DNA from: DATGHS01 sp035307785
GTDB taxonomy: Bacteria > Planctomycetota > Planctomycetia > Gemmatales > Gemmataceae
NCBI GenBank assembly: GCA_035307785.1
Contig: DATGHS010000226.1
Span: 1-31,361, forward strand
Length of the DNA: 31,361 nt
Direction: 5' to 3'
The position numbers were made by a program, and so were the translations under genes. Every line of letters begins with the position of its first letter. Position 1 is the stretch's first letter. Positions 15,324 to 23,717 of the stretch are shown one piece after another. The notes beneath the pieces were generated by a model. It did no database searches and was not told the origin of the DNA. It was given only the letters and a program-made list of their open reading frames with translations.

Positions 15324-16067
15324 TCACGTGCCTTTCAAGTCTTTCAGAATCGTTGCTGCATTCGCACCGCGCTCGCGCCAGATGGTGGCGGCATCCACGC
15401 GCTTCGAAACAGCGATCAAGAATTGGCAATGCTTCGCGCCGGCGCTGGCACATTGTAACTCCACGCAAGCCAGCTCCCGGCCGGCGATTCGGCTGAATAG
15501 GGCCGCGAAGATGCCGGCATAGAGATGACAGCTGCATTTTCCGGTCTGGCCAAGCGCTGCAGCTACGATGGAATCAAACACATCCACCAAGATTAGGCCA
15601 CTGCCTATTTGCTCCAAGTTACAGCGCCAGTCGCCCCAGCCCTTGGCGCGAAACGGCCACCACCAGGTTTCCAGCAGCACGCCCAGGTGCATCTTGTCGA
15701 ACGGCACGTCGAACTCGCGTTCGACGCGCGGCACAAAGGCATCCATTTCCTGCTGGCCGAATTGGAAGCCGATTTGATACAGCGCCTGCCCCGCTTCCAC
15801 GCCTAGAACCGATTGCAAACTGTGCACCAACGATTCGACAAAGAGGGTGGTCACACGCAAGACGCGTTGCCCGTAGAGCGTCTGGATGACGCCGGAGCCC
15901 GTTTGTTTCTGGAAAAACTGGTCGGGCGCATAGTAGCTGTGACGAAACGGCTGGGCCGCATTTGCGGGGTGGGCCGGGTCGAGTGTCTGCGTATCGCCGT
16001 TACCGTGCAAAAAGTGATGCAGCCGGCTCAGCGTTTCGGCCGTGGTGCGGGCGAGTTCCAGGGGCAT
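15324..16067 (-). CDS. V4R-domain (4-vinyl reductase type) protein
   Basis: 247 residues from the ATG at 16067, which has GAGG 5 bases upstream. The frame is open to 16208, but that extension has no ribosome site and low-complexity sequence. The C-terminal half has the V4R pattern: aromatic residues around LLETWWWPFRAKGWGDW, then GKCSCHLYAGIFAALFSRIAG and ACVELQCASAGAKHCQF, with the Cys residues typical of the family. V4R is a small-molecule-binding domain found in BchJ-like proteins and in XylR/DmpR-type sensors of aromatic compounds. There is no DNA-binding or enzyme domain. The convergent UbiD-family neighbour suggests a link to aromatic or vinyl compounds, but this is inference. Confidence 0.8.
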   Translation of the reverse strand: MPLELARTTAETLSRLHHFLHGNGDTQTLDPAHPANAAQPFRHSYYAPDQFFQKQTGSGVIQTLYGQRVLRVTTLFVESLVHSLQSVLGVEAGQALYQIGFQFGQQEMDAFVPRVEREFDVPFDKMHLGVLLETWWWPFRAKGWGDWRCNLEQIGSGLILVDVFDSIVAAALGQTGKCSCHLYAGIFAALFSRIAGRELACVELQCASAGAKHCQFLIAVSKRVDAATIWRERGANAATILKDLKGT

Positions 16068-16253
16068 GATTGCCTCGTAAATGATTCCGATGGGACGTAG
16101 CTTTAGATAACGAACATACGCGCGCTTGGCCAGCAGTTTAGCGAGCGGACCTCTCTCAGCCCTCTCGCTCAACGGCGCTATTGCTTGAACTCCCCTTCCG
16201 CCTAACATGACGGAGCAACGCGTTCCATGCTGTCTTGCCCGAGGTTACTCCTC

Positions 16254-17438
16254 ATGCTGTACCACTCAAGCGATAAGTCGAAGCGGGTCATCGAGAGTCT
16301 AAACCGACGCGATTTCCTACGAGCCGGGGCACTCGGGGCAGGAGCGCTAACCCTTGGACTGACCGGCGCGGCACGCTCCGATGCAGCCAGTTCACCGCCG
16401 GATCGCAATTGCATCCTGCTCTTCCTGGTCGGCGGCCCCAGCCACATCGACACGTTCGATCCCAAGCCAAATGCTCCGGAAAACATTCGCGGTCCTTTCC
16501 GACCCATTCGCACTTGCGTGCCGGGCCTAGATCTCTGCGAACATTTGCCGGAGCTGGCAAAGCAGGCAGATAAATTCGCTCTGGTGCGCTCGGTGCATCA
16601 CACCGCCGCACCGATTCATGAAACCGGCCAGCAATTGATGCAGACGGGCCGGCTCTTTCGGGACCGCGTAGAGTATCCGCACTACGGCTCCGCATTGGCC
16701 TATGTTCGCGGCAAGAAAGACTGCCCACCACCGTTTATGGTGCTGCCCTGGCCTATTCGTGAAACCGGTGTGAATGTTAGCCATGGCCAAACTGCCGGTT
16801 TTCTGGGCGACGAGTTTGGCCCGCGATTCTTCTCTGCTAGTATTTCGAAGCCGACCCCCAGCATGCAACTCGAAGGCTATGGCGAGCACCAGCGCTATGG
16901 GTGGAATCCATTTGGCCGATCGGTACTGTGGGCCCGGCGGTTGGTGGAAGCCGGCGTCCGCTTTGTGACCGTGAACATGTTCGACACCGTTTTCAACAAG
17001 ATCACTTGGGACTGCCATGCCGATGGCGGCTCGTTGTCGACCACATTGAACGATTACGCGGAAACGCTTTGCCCCACGTTCGACCGTGCCTGTTCCGCCC
17101 TGCTGGAAGACTTGCACGAACGCGGCATGTTGTCAAACACGCTGGTGCTGGCGATGGGCGAATTCGGCCGCACGCCCAAGATCAATCCGCGCGGCGGCCG
17201 CGATCACTGGACCGGCGCCTGGTCGATTCTGCTTGCCGGGGCCGGCATTCGCGGCGGCCAGCTGGTCGGCTCCTCAGACAAAATCGGGGCCGAAGTGCGC
17301 GACCGGCCCGTCACACCGGCCGAAATCGCAGCCACGGTTTATCACGCGCTGGAGATTCGCACCGACACCCGAATTCCGGGGCCGAATGGTGAGTCGATTT
17401 CTCTGTGCGACGCGAAGCCGATTTCGGAGCTGTTCTGA
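16254..17438 (+). CDS. Tat-exported DUF1501 protein (shorter form)
   Basis: 394 residues from the ATG at 16254, which has GAGG 11 bases upstream; an ATG at 16227 is possible. LNRRDFLRAGALGAGALTLGL is a twin-arginine signal. The body shows the family motifs NCILLFLVGGPSHIDTFDPKPNAP, LCEHLPELAKQADKFALVRSVHH, RFVTVNMFD, LVLAMGEFGRTPKIN and GGRDHW. It is about 100 residues shorter than the DUF1501 protein encoded at 11855-13357. The PQQ-like gene starts 47 bases after its stop on the same strand, so the two are probably co-transcribed and both exported. Function unknown beyond the predicted phosphatase/sulfatase-like fold. Confidence 0.9.
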   Translation: MLYHSSDKSKRVIESLNRRDFLRAGALGAGALTLGLTGAARSDAASSPPDRNCILLFLVGGPSHIDTFDPKPNAPENIRGPFRPIRTCVPGLDLCEHLPELAKQADKFALVRSVHHTAAPIHETGQQLMQTGRLFRDRVEYPHYGSALAYVRGKKDCPPPFMVLPWPIRETGVNVSHGQTAGFLGDEFGPRFFSASISKPTPSMQLEGYGEHQRYGWNPFGRSVLWARRLVEAGVRFVTVNMFDTVFNKITWDCHADGGSLSTTLNDYAETLCPTFDRACSALLEDLHERGMLSNTLVLAMGEFGRTPKINPRGGRDHWTGAWSILLAGAGIRGGQLVGSSDKIGAEVRDRPVTPAEIAATVYHALEIRTDTRIPGPNGESISLCDAKPISELF

Positions 17439-17485
17439 ACGAGCCTTACCCGCTAAGCCGCAAGCGGCGATTGAAAGGAATCCAG

Positions 17486-18808
17486 ATGGCACGATGTTTA
17501 ATCTCCCTTTTTTCCTTTGTTCTCATTTGCCAATCGTTCGCTGCCGAGCCGAATTGGCCGCAGTTCCGCGGCACCAGCGCCGGTGTGTCGGAAGACCAGG
17601 GCCTGCCCTCGAAGTGGGACACCAAGACCAACGTGATCTGGGCGAAGGAAATCCCCGGCCGCGGCTGGTCGTCGCCGGTGATCTGGGGCAATCGCATCTT
17701 CCTCACGAGCGTCATCAATGAAGGGAAGACCGAAGAGCCCAAGAAGGGCCTGTATTTTGGTGGCGAGCGCATGAAGCCGACCGACGCGGTGCATCGCTGG
17801 ATGGTGTATTGCCTTGATCGTCAAACGGGGAAAATCGTCTGGGAGCGCGAAGCCGCCAAAGAAAAGCCAACCTTTTCGGTGCACATCAAGAACACGTATG
17901 CGTCCGCCACCCCAGTGACCGATGGCGAAAGCATTTACACTTATTTCGGCAATCTGGGTGTCTACTGCTACGATTTCGCCGGTACTCTGAAGTGGTCGAA
18001 GAAGCTTGAAGTCGAACCCACCAGGTTTAGTTGGGGCCCGGCCGCGTCACCGGCGCTGTTCCAAGACCGCCTGTTCATCGTCAACGACAACGAAAAGGAT
18101 TCGTATTTCCTTTGCTTGAACGCGAAGACTGGCGACGAACTGTGGAAGGTGAAGCGAGACGAAAAGAGCAACTGGTCCACGCCGTTCGTCTGGGAGAACG
18201 AGAAGCGCACGGAATTGGTCACGGCCGGCTCGGGCAAAGTGCGCTCCTACGATCTGGAGGGCAAGTTGCTGTGGGAATTGCAGGGCATGTCGAGCATCGC
18301 CATCCCCACTCCGTTCGCCAAGCACGGCTTGCTTTATGTCGCGTCAGGTTACATTTTGGACAAGAACAGCAAGCCGATTTACGCCATTCGCCCCGGCGCA
18401 TCCGGCGACGTTTCGCTAAAAGACGGTGAGACCAGCAACGAATTCATCGCCTGGAGTAATCGTCAAATCGGGCCGTACAACCCCACACCGGTAGTTTACG
18501 GCGACTACTTGTACGTGCTCTACGACATGGGCATGCTCTCTTGCTTCGAAGCCAAGACCGGCAAGTTGGTGTACGAGAAAGAGCGGCTGTCCGGTCAATT
18601 CACGGTGTCGCCGTGGGCTTACGACGGCAAGATTTTCTGCCTGAATGAAGACGGCGACACCTTCGTTGTTCAAGCCGGGCCCGAGTTCAAGATGCTAGGC
18701 AAGAATAAGCTGGACGAGATGTGCATGGCCTGCCCGGCGATCGTGGGCAAGAGTCTGTTCATTCGCACCTTGTCGAAGCTGTACCGGATTGAGGGAGCCG
18801 GGCGCTAA
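17486..18808 (+). CDS. Exported PQQ-like beta-propeller protein
   Basis: 440 residues from the ATG at 17486, which has AAAGGA upstream; the frame is open to 17405, but the signal peptide begins here (MARCLISLFSFVLICQSFA). The mature protein starts with NWPQFRG, a hallmark of planctomycete PQQ-like propeller proteins. Repeated blades follow, each with a 'G-hydrophobic-YCLD/CFE-AKTGK-W/VYE' pattern (YCLDRQTGKIVWERE, LCLNAKTGDELWKVKR, SCFEAKTGKLVYEKE). There is no heme site or catalytic dehydrogenase residue that I can recognise, so it is more likely a binding or assembly propeller (BamB-like) than a quinoprotein dehydrogenase. Confidence 0.9.
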   Translation: MARCLISLFSFVLICQSFAAEPNWPQFRGTSAGVSEDQGLPSKWDTKTNVIWAKEIPGRGWSSPVIWGNRIFLTSVINEGKTEEPKKGLYFGGERMKPTDAVHRWMVYCLDRQTGKIVWEREAAKEKPTFSVHIKNTYASATPVTDGESIYTYFGNLGVYCYDFAGTLKWSKKLEVEPTRFSWGPAASPALFQDRLFIVNDNEKDSYFLCLNAKTGDELWKVKRDEKSNWSTPFVWENEKRTELVTAGSGKVRSYDLEGKLLWELQGMSSIAIPTPFAKHGLLYVASGYILDKNSKPIYAIRPGASGDVSLKDGETSNEFIAWSNRQIGPYNPTPVVYGDYLYVLYDMGMLSCFEAKTGKLVYEKERLSGQFTVSPWAYDGKIFCLNEDGDTFVVQAGPEFKMLGKNKLDEMCMACPAIVGKSLFIRTLSKLYRIEGAGR

Positions 18809-18816
18809 GGTGACTT

Positions 18817-18975
18817 GTGGCCAGACGAAAACCCAAAAAAGAAGAACTGCCACCCGACCTTGTGAAGACGATTAAGGCGCTTCGGTCGTTAGCCATGCGT
18901 GAGATTTGCCGAAAGGGCAAGGATTCGGAGGAAAGGCAGAGCCCGACTGGCTTACTTGGCGCGGCAACATCTTAA
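18817..18975 (+). CDS. Possible small basic protein, perhaps a broken gene
   Basis: A 52-codon frame begins with GTG at 18817, 8 bases after the preceding stop and just behind AAGG. It encodes MARRKPKKEELPPDLVKTIK, then ALRSLAMREICRKG; the N-terminal half is charged and helical. The +1 frame continues further, open to 19150, with a helical stretch (RARLAYLARQHLNVATELVA), so a frameshift near 18900 may have shortened a longer gene. I do not recognise a family. Coding status is uncertain. Confidence 0.35.
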   Translation: MARRKPKKEELPPDLVKTIKALRSLAMREICRKGKDSEERQSPTGLLGAATS

Positions 18976-19292
18976 TGTGGCAACCGAGCTAGTCGCCATT
19001 GCAACATTGCTGGCGAAAAACTCAAACGGACGCACTACCCGCCATACAACTTCTGTCCAATTTGCCGACCTTGCGGAAAAGGCACAAGGTATCGCTTATT
19101 GCTCACATGCCAAAGTTGAGACAGGTAACTGCCTGGCCAGATGCATGTAGGCGCTCTTTTTCCCATCGGCTCTTGGCCTGTCTTCCGAAAAGACAACTAC
19201 GAGAAGATTTTGCGTATGTCCGTGGGACACTGTTTCAAAGTGCCGTGAATCTGCGGGCACTTTGAAATGAGGCCCACAAAGGAGATTTTGCC
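18976..19292. other. Intergenic stretch with possible gene remnant and leader hairpin
   Basis: These 317 bases contain no convincing gene. Overlapping short frames in two registers (to 19150 and 19265) could be remnants of a decayed gene. The last 80 bases hold an inverted-repeat element (19216-19277) and the ribosome site for the next gene. Confidence 0.5.
19216..19277 (+). repeat. Inverted-repeat element, copy A (leader of the HEAT gene)
   Basis: TTTCAAAGTGCC (19233-19244) and GGCACTTTGAAA (19256-19267) form a perfect 12-bp stem with an 11-base loop, and GTGGG/CCCAC flank it. The stem ends 25 bases before the ATG at 19293, just ahead of the ribosome site. The 5' part ATGTCCGTGGG plus the stem resembles the reverse complement of the element at 22752-22812. 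Confidence 0.75.
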
Positions 19293-20186
19293 ATGGATTG
19301 GCGCACCTTGCTCAGCATGACGTTGTGGCTGGCCTGCATGGTATCGTCGAGCCAGGCCGGCATCATCTTCAATCGGAAAAAGCCGCCGGCCAGTCAGGAT
19401 CAGGTGGCTGCCCTTTTGCAAACGCTGCACAGCGATCCGGACGAACGGCATCGCGCTTCCGCTGCCGAGGCGCTGGCAAAGATCGACCCGAACAGCAATC
19501 CGAATATTGTGCCGACCCTGGAAGAAGCGGCCAAAAGCGATGCATCGAATCATGTGCGCGATGCCGCCCGGGCCACACTGACGCATTACTTCAGCAGTGC
19601 CAAGCCCGGCCAACCCGGTTCCAAGACGCCGCAAACCGAGGAGCCGCCGTTCGCCGCTCGGCCAACGCCACTGCCGCCCCCGCCGATCAACACGACCAAC
19701 CGCTCGACAACGAATTCGCCTACTCCGCCGCGCGCTAACAGCCGGCCGCCCGTACGGGAGTCGGCCGAACCGCCACTGGCCACAAACCCTCAACCACAGA
19801 CTCCGGCCGCGGCCGCCGCGCGCTCGAATTCGTCCGTGATCGCACGTTCGCCCTCGACGCTCCCGTCAGCCGTTACGGACCCGAAACCGATGGTCGTGTC
19901 GACTGGGCCGGTGACCATAAAGCCGCCAGTTGCGACCAACACGCCCGCGGCCGCCTCGCCGACTACCAGTGCGCCATTGCCTTCGACGCCGGCAACAACG
20001 ATCACGCCGAAGTTTGCCAATCCGGCAGCGCAGACAGCGCCGGTCGTACGCCCGCCAGTCATCGCGTCGAGCAGCCCCTCCGGTCCGCCACCAGCGCAGA
20101 CCACTCCGAGTGCGCCGGCAACCAAAGTGAAACCGGCCCCCACCAAGCCTGAAGAGGACGGCCCGGTTTTGAATCCACCAGGTTGA
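19293..20186 (+). CDS. Exported HEAT-repeat protein with Pro/Thr/Ala-rich tail
   Basis: 297 residues; the ATG has AAAGGAG 8 bases upstream. A signal peptide of about 22 residues (MDWRTLLSMTLWLACMVSSSQA) is followed by a short HEAT-like region at about 35-105 (DPDERHRASAAEALAKIDP and NHVRDAARATLTHYF). The remaining 190 residues are low-complexity Pro, Thr, Ala and Ser with few hydrophobics, probably disordered and extended in the cell envelope. No enzyme motif is visible. HEAT repeats bind proteins, so a scaffold role is possible. The leader carries a 12-bp hairpin close to the ribosome site, which could modulate translation. Confidence 0.8.
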   Translation: MDWRTLLSMTLWLACMVSSSQAGIIFNRKKPPASQDQVAALLQTLHSDPDERHRASAAEALAKIDPNSNPNIVPTLEEAAKSDASNHVRDAARATLTHYFSSAKPGQPGSKTPQTEEPPFAARPTPLPPPPINTTNRSTTNSPTPPRANSRPPVRESAEPPLATNPQPQTPAAAAARSNSSVIARSPSTLPSAVTDPKPMVVSTGPVTIKPPVATNTPAAASPTTSAPLPSTPATTITPKFANPAAQTAPVVRPPVIASSSPSGPPPAQTTPSAPATKVKPAPTKPEEDGPVLNPPG

Positions 20187-20212
20187 TGCGAAAGTAAGTG
20201 GATTCATGGAGC

Positions 20213-20252
20213 CCGCAGTGCAGGCAAGTGAAATCCCTTGCTTGCACTGCGG
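20213..20252 (+). terminator. Long hairpin after the HEAT-protein gene
   Basis: CCGCAGTGCAGGCAAG (20213-20228) pairs with CTTGCTTGCACTGCGG (20237-20252): 16 bp with one G-T pair and an 8-base loop. Outer GAG/CTC extends it after a mismatch. It lies 26 bases after the stop at 20186 and 65 before the ThuA-like ATG. There is no strong T-tract, so it may be a repeat element, an intrinsic terminator of the hairpin-only kind, or an mRNA 3'-end stabiliser. Confidence 0.6.
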
Positions 20253-20317
20253 ACTCGCATATTTAATCCTCATAGCACTGAACTCTCACTACTTGTAAAG
20301 CACCAGGAGTACGTATC

Positions 20318-21253
20318 ATGTTGCGTTGGTTGCCCGTGCTGGCGCTGGGCCTGCTGGCCTTTCCCGTTTCCGGTCGGGCCGACGATCCGGCGGATGATCC
20401 CAAACATTACGATCAGACGAGCGTGCCGCTCGAAGTTGATTCACCCGATCCGAAGTTGAACAAGATCGTGCTGCTGGCCGGCTCGCGCAGCCATGGCCCC
20501 GGTGACCACGAATTCTTTGCCGGCACTGTCATCCTCATGAAGATGCTCAAACAAACTCCGGGCGTCTGGCCGGTGATGGCCCGCGATGGCTGGCCCAAGA
20601 ATGAAAAGATCTTCGACGGCGCCAAGGGCGTGATGTTCTACATGGACGGCGGCAGCGGACATCCGATCATTTCTGAACCGGAGCACGAGAAGCTGGTGAG
20701 CGAATTGACCGCGAAAGGCGTGGGCTTCGTGAATCTCCATTACGCGGTGGAGTACCCAGCGAAGTTCAACCAGGACGTCTTCGGCTGGCTCGGCGGCTTT
20801 TATGAAACCGGCTATTCCACGAATCCGCACTGGGATGCCGACTTCAAGGAATTGCCCGAGCACCCCATCACCCGCAGCGTGAAACCGTTCAAGATTCGCG
20901 ATGAGTGGTATTACAACATTCGTTTCCGGCCGGAGACCAAGGGCCTGACGCCGATCCTCCAGGCCACGCCGCCCGACGGCACGCGCGGCACCGCCGAGGC
21001 CAAGAAGTACCCCGGCCGGCTGGAGACGGTGGCCTGGGCTTATGAACGGCCCGACGGCGGACGAAGTTTCGGCTTCACCGGCGGCCACACCCACAAGAAC
21101 TGGGGCGACGAGAATTTCCGCCGCCTGGTGACGAATGCAATCCTCTGGAGTGCGAAGCTCGACGTGCCGCCGGAGGGAGCGAAGGTGGATTTCGATCTGA
21201 AGGAGCTAAACTGGCACATGGACCAGAAGGGCTTCGGCAAGCCGAAGAAGTAA
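20318..21253 (+). CDS. Exported ThuA-like domain protein
   Basis: 311 residues; the ATG has AGGAG 8 bases upstream. A signal peptide (MLRWLPVLALGLLAFPVSGRA) is followed by a ThuA-like domain at about 48-275 (KIVLLAGSRSHGPGDHEFF, then GKGV-type turn FVNLHYAVEYP, HPITRSVKPFKIRDEWYYNIRF and FGFTGGHTHKNW). ThuA belongs to the class I glutamine-amidotransferase-like fold. Planctomycetes carry many exported copies, often fused to sugar-related domains; this one stands alone. The role in trehalose or other carbohydrate use comes from the family name and is weak evidence. Confidence 0.88.
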   Translation: MLRWLPVLALGLLAFPVSGRADDPADDPKHYDQTSVPLEVDSPDPKLNKIVLLAGSRSHGPGDHEFFAGTVILMKMLKQTPGVWPVMARDGWPKNEKIFDGAKGVMFYMDGGSGHPIISEPEHEKLVSELTAKGVGFVNLHYAVEYPAKFNQDVFGWLGGFYETGYSTNPHWDADFKELPEHPITRSVKPFKIRDEWYYNIRFRPETKGLTPILQATPPDGTRGTAEAKKYPGRLETVAWAYERPDGGRSFGFTGGHTHKNWGDENFRRLVTNAILWSAKLDVPPEGAKVDFDLKELNWHMDQKGFGKPKK

Positions 21254-21257
21254 ACCG

Positions 21258-21321
21258 GTCAGAGCCGCGCACGAAGTAAGCGGCGAATCGTTTCACCGCT
21301 TACTTCGTGCGCGGCTCTGAC
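21258..21321. terminator. 26-bp perfect inverted repeat between convergent stops
   Basis: The arms at 21258-21283 and 21296-21321 (each starting or ending with GTCAGAGCCGCGCACG or its complement) are perfectly complementary over 26 bp, with a 12-base loop. The structure starts 4 bases after the ThuA-like stop and ends 6 before the ceramidase-like stop. It could terminate both transcripts. Perfect GC-rich complementarity of this length suggests a repeat element rather than a plain terminator. Confidence 0.9.
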
Positions 21322-21327
21322 TTCACC

Positions 21328-22671
21328 TCATTTCGCCAACTCCTTCACCTTCGCAACAATCTTCTCCTCTATGCTTGGCCCCCATTTCGACGGCAAACCG
21401 TAGTAGATCATCGACGAATCGGCTTCGTAGCCGCCTTCTTTCAAGACTCGAAGCGAAGGGATATATGCCATCACATCATTGGCATAGCCTGTTACCCAGA
21501 TGGTGTGATCACTTCCCAGCTCCCTCTTCAGCCGGTACGAATAATCGACCACCACTTCGCCGCCGAGTGCGATCCAAATCAAATCGCCAAGCTTCCATAC
21601 CTGCACCGGGTAATGCCGGTAATGGTCGTCGATCTTGCGGCCTTCGTCAAGTTGCTGGATGAACCGAGCGGCACGAGTGCGCTGGGCGAAATTCTTGCTG
21701 AGCAGGTCTGCCGTCCATTGGTCGCGCGTGGGAATGGCATCGAACGGCAGTTCGATCTCGCCGTAACGAGCGGTAAATCTTCCCAGCACCGGCATTAATT
21801 TGTCGGACTTGAGAACATCTTCAGCAGCACTGGCCAATTCGTGGCCATATTTCTTGCACAGTTCGACGGTGCTGCGTGGCAACGGATTGGCGTCGGCCCC
21901 GCAGCCCATGAAGAAGAGTGCCGTGGCTTCCGGGTGCTTCTGCTGGATTTCGAGCTGCGCGAAGCCGGCGTAGTCGCCGCACCAATGGTAGAACTGGAGC
22001 GTGGTGTTGTGGCAAGCGTAGCCAAAGATCACGGCGCGCAGCTTGCCTTCGGGCGTCGATACGCGCAGCACCGGCACATCGTGATCCACCGGGCCGCCGG
22101 GATTATTGCCATTGATGACGCCATTGGGCGTGACTTGCCGGCGATTCACGGCGAATCGCCCGGTGCCTTTACCGGTGTGCAGCACTGCTGGCTTCAGATC
22201 GTGCACTGCTTCCGTGACGACTTGAACGAGCTTGTTCTGTAGTTCATCCGTGTACTTCGCAATCTTCTCGCGCATTTCCGGCGTGATGTCGTACATATCG
22301 GCCAGGTTGTCGCGGATCACCGGTCCGCAATGGGTATGGGACGAAGTGAACATCAGGCATTCCCGCGGCAGGCTGGTCTTTTTTTCAATTTCCACGGCGG
22401 CCGGAGTCGTTAGTGAGCGCGGCAGGCCAACCAGGTCGGTCGTCACAATGACGAGCCGCTTTCCGCCTGCATCCTGCAAGGCTACAGCCTTGGCGAAGAG
22501 GTCATGCTGTTTTCCCTCGGCGGGCTTGTTGCGAGAGCCGTAACCAGCCATCCAGATAAATTCGGACGGTGTGATGTTGACGGAAGCAACGCCGGCCTGG
22601 TAGGCGGGTTCCGCGGCTCTGCTGGAAGCGAGAATAAGGCACGCGACGATTGAACTCAGTAGGAAGCGCAT
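21328..22671 (-). CDS. Exported neutral/alkaline ceramidase-domain protein
   Basis: 447 residues from the ATG at 22671, where the signal peptide begins (MRFLLSSIVACLILASSRA); the frame extends to 22845 without signal or homology. The neutral-ceramidase N-terminal domain is recognisable: AGVASVNITPSEFIWMAGYGSR, LVIVTTDLVGLP, the zinc-site-like SSHTHCGP and FGYACHNTTLQF. I do not see the GDVSPN nucleophile motif of characterised ceramidases or their C-terminal Ig-like domain. Planctomycetes have many such shortened members, so true ceramidase activity is uncertain; it is probably a zinc-dependent amidase or esterase outside the cytoplasm. Confidence 0.87.
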   Translation of the reverse strand: MRFLLSSIVACLILASSRAAEPAYQAGVASVNITPSEFIWMAGYGSRNKPAEGKQHDLFAKAVALQDAGGKRLVIVTTDLVGLPRSLTTPAAVEIEKKTSLPRECLMFTSSHTHCGPVIRDNLADMYDITPEMREKIAKYTDELQNKLVQVVTEAVHDLKPAVLHTGKGTGRFAVNRRQVTPNGVINGNNPGGPVDHDVPVLRVSTPEGKLRAVIFGYACHNTTLQFYHWCGDYAGFAQLEIQQKHPEATALFFMGCGADANPLPRSTVELCKKYGHELASAAEDVLKSDKLMPVLGRFTARYGEIELPFDAIPTRDQWTADLLSKNFAQRTRAARFIQQLDEGRKIDDHYRHYPVQVWKLGDLIWIALGGEVVVDYSYRLKRELGSDHTIWVTGYANDVMAYIPSLRVLKEGGYEADSSMIYYGLPSKWGPSIEEKIVAKVKELAK

Positions 22672-22751
22672 CGTGAATCTCGTTTGGGGAGTTCGATTCG
22701 AGATCAGAATATTCATCGTAGGCCGGCATGCAATGCCCGCAACCGCCCTGA

Positions 22752-22812
22752 GGCACGTTTTCAACATACCTGCGCTTTGTGGGCACCTTGAAAACGTGCC
22801 CCACGGACATGT
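22752..22812 (-). repeat. Inverted-repeat element, copy B
   Basis: GGCACGTTTTCAA (22752-22764) and TTGAAAACGTGCC (22788-22800) form a perfect 13-bp stem with a 23-base loop that itself contains GTGGGCAC able to pair with GTGCCCCAC. Read on the minus strand the element begins ACATGTCCGTGGGGCACG and aligns with copy A at 19216. It lies between the divergent starts of the ceramidase-like gene (22671) and dapF (22878). Confidence 0.75.
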
Positions 22813-22877
22813 CTGCTTGCGACCATCGTTCCACAGCTGTAGCATGACTATCGCGAATCCGTTGGGGAGTGAAAAGA

Positions 22878-23717
22878 ATGCGGTTCACGAAAATGCACGG
22901 CTGCGGTAACGATTACGTCTACGTGGATTGCTTCCACGAAAAGATGCCGCGCGATCCGGCGGCGTTGAGCCGGGCCGTCAGCGACCGGCACTTCGGCATC
23001 GGCAGCGACGGCTTAATTCTCATTTGTCCGTCCGACAAGGCCGACGCCCGCATGCGCATGTTTAATGCCGATGGCAGTGAGGCGGAAATGTGCGGCAACG
23101 GCATCCGCTGTGTGGCCAAATATGTATACGACCATGGCATTGCTCGCAACACCAGGTTGAATGTCGAAACTGGCCGAGGCGCACTCACGTTGGATCTAGA
23201 GCTTCAAGGCGGCAAGGTGAAGCGGGTGCGCGTAGATATGGGTCAGCCCATCCTTCAGGCTTCCGACATTCCGACGACGCTGCCGGGCAACCCACCGATC
23301 AACATTTTGGCGCCAGTGGATGGAGTGCCTTTGCAGTTGACCTGCGTTTCCATGGGCAATCCGCACGCCGTGGCGTTTGTGGATGAGATTACCGATAAGC
23401 TGGTGCATGGCATTGGCCCGAAGATTGAGAAGCACCCGGTATTCCCGCGCCGGACCAACGTGGAATTCGTCAAAGTCAATCGTCTCGATGATGCCCGCAT
23501 GCGCGTCTGGGAGCGCGGCAGCGGCGAGACGCTGGCTTGCGGCACAGGCGCCTGCGCCTCGGCCGTGGCCGGGGTGCTTACCGGCAAGCTGGCCCGCATA
23601 GTGACCATGCATCTGTTGGGCGGCGACCTGGAATTGCATTGGTCGGAAGGCGACAACCACGTCTACATGACCGGCCCCGCGGTCGAAGTCTTCAGCGGCG
23701 ACTGGCCGGATTCCTGA
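22878..23717 (+). CDS. dapF: Diaminopimelate epimerase
   Basis: 279 residues from the ATG at 22878, with GGGGAG upstream; a GTG at 22869 is possible, but MRFTKMHGCGNDYVYVD is the usual DapF start. It interconverts LL- and meso-diaminopimelate in the cytoplasm, in the lysine and peptidoglycan-precursor pathway. The two catalytic Cys are visible: Cys72 in MCGNGIRC and Cys221 in ACGTGACAS. GNPHAV (160-165) and ERGSGET (212-218) are further family motifs, and the length matches the family. Presence in a planctomycete fits current evidence that these bacteria make peptidoglycan or at least lysine by this route. It converges with tatD; its stop codon lies inside a palindromic element. Confidence 0.97.
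   Translation: MRFTKMHGCGNDYVYVDCFHEKMPRDPAALSRAVSDRHFGIGSDGLILICPSDKADARMRMFNADGSEAEMCGNGIRCVAKYVYDHGIARNTRLNVETGRGALTLDLELQGGKVKRVRVDMGQPILQASDIPTTLPGNPPINILAPVDGVPLQLTCVSMGNPHAVAFVDEITDKLVHGIGPKIEKHPVFPRRTNVEFVKVNRLDDARMRVWERGSGETLACGTGACASAVAGVLTGKLARIVTMHLLGGDLELHWSEGDNHVYMTGPAVEVFSGDWPDS

Noticed and set aside
16068..16208. N-terminal extension of the V4R protein to 16208
   Set aside because: No Shine-Dalgarno sequence and low-information sequence; the internal ATG at 16067 has GAGG at good spacing.
19700..20180. Insertion or repeat tract in the HEAT-protein gene
   Set aside because: The Pro/Thr/Ala-rich stretch is low-complexity coding sequence in frame with the signal peptide and HEAT region, not a nucleotide repeat array.
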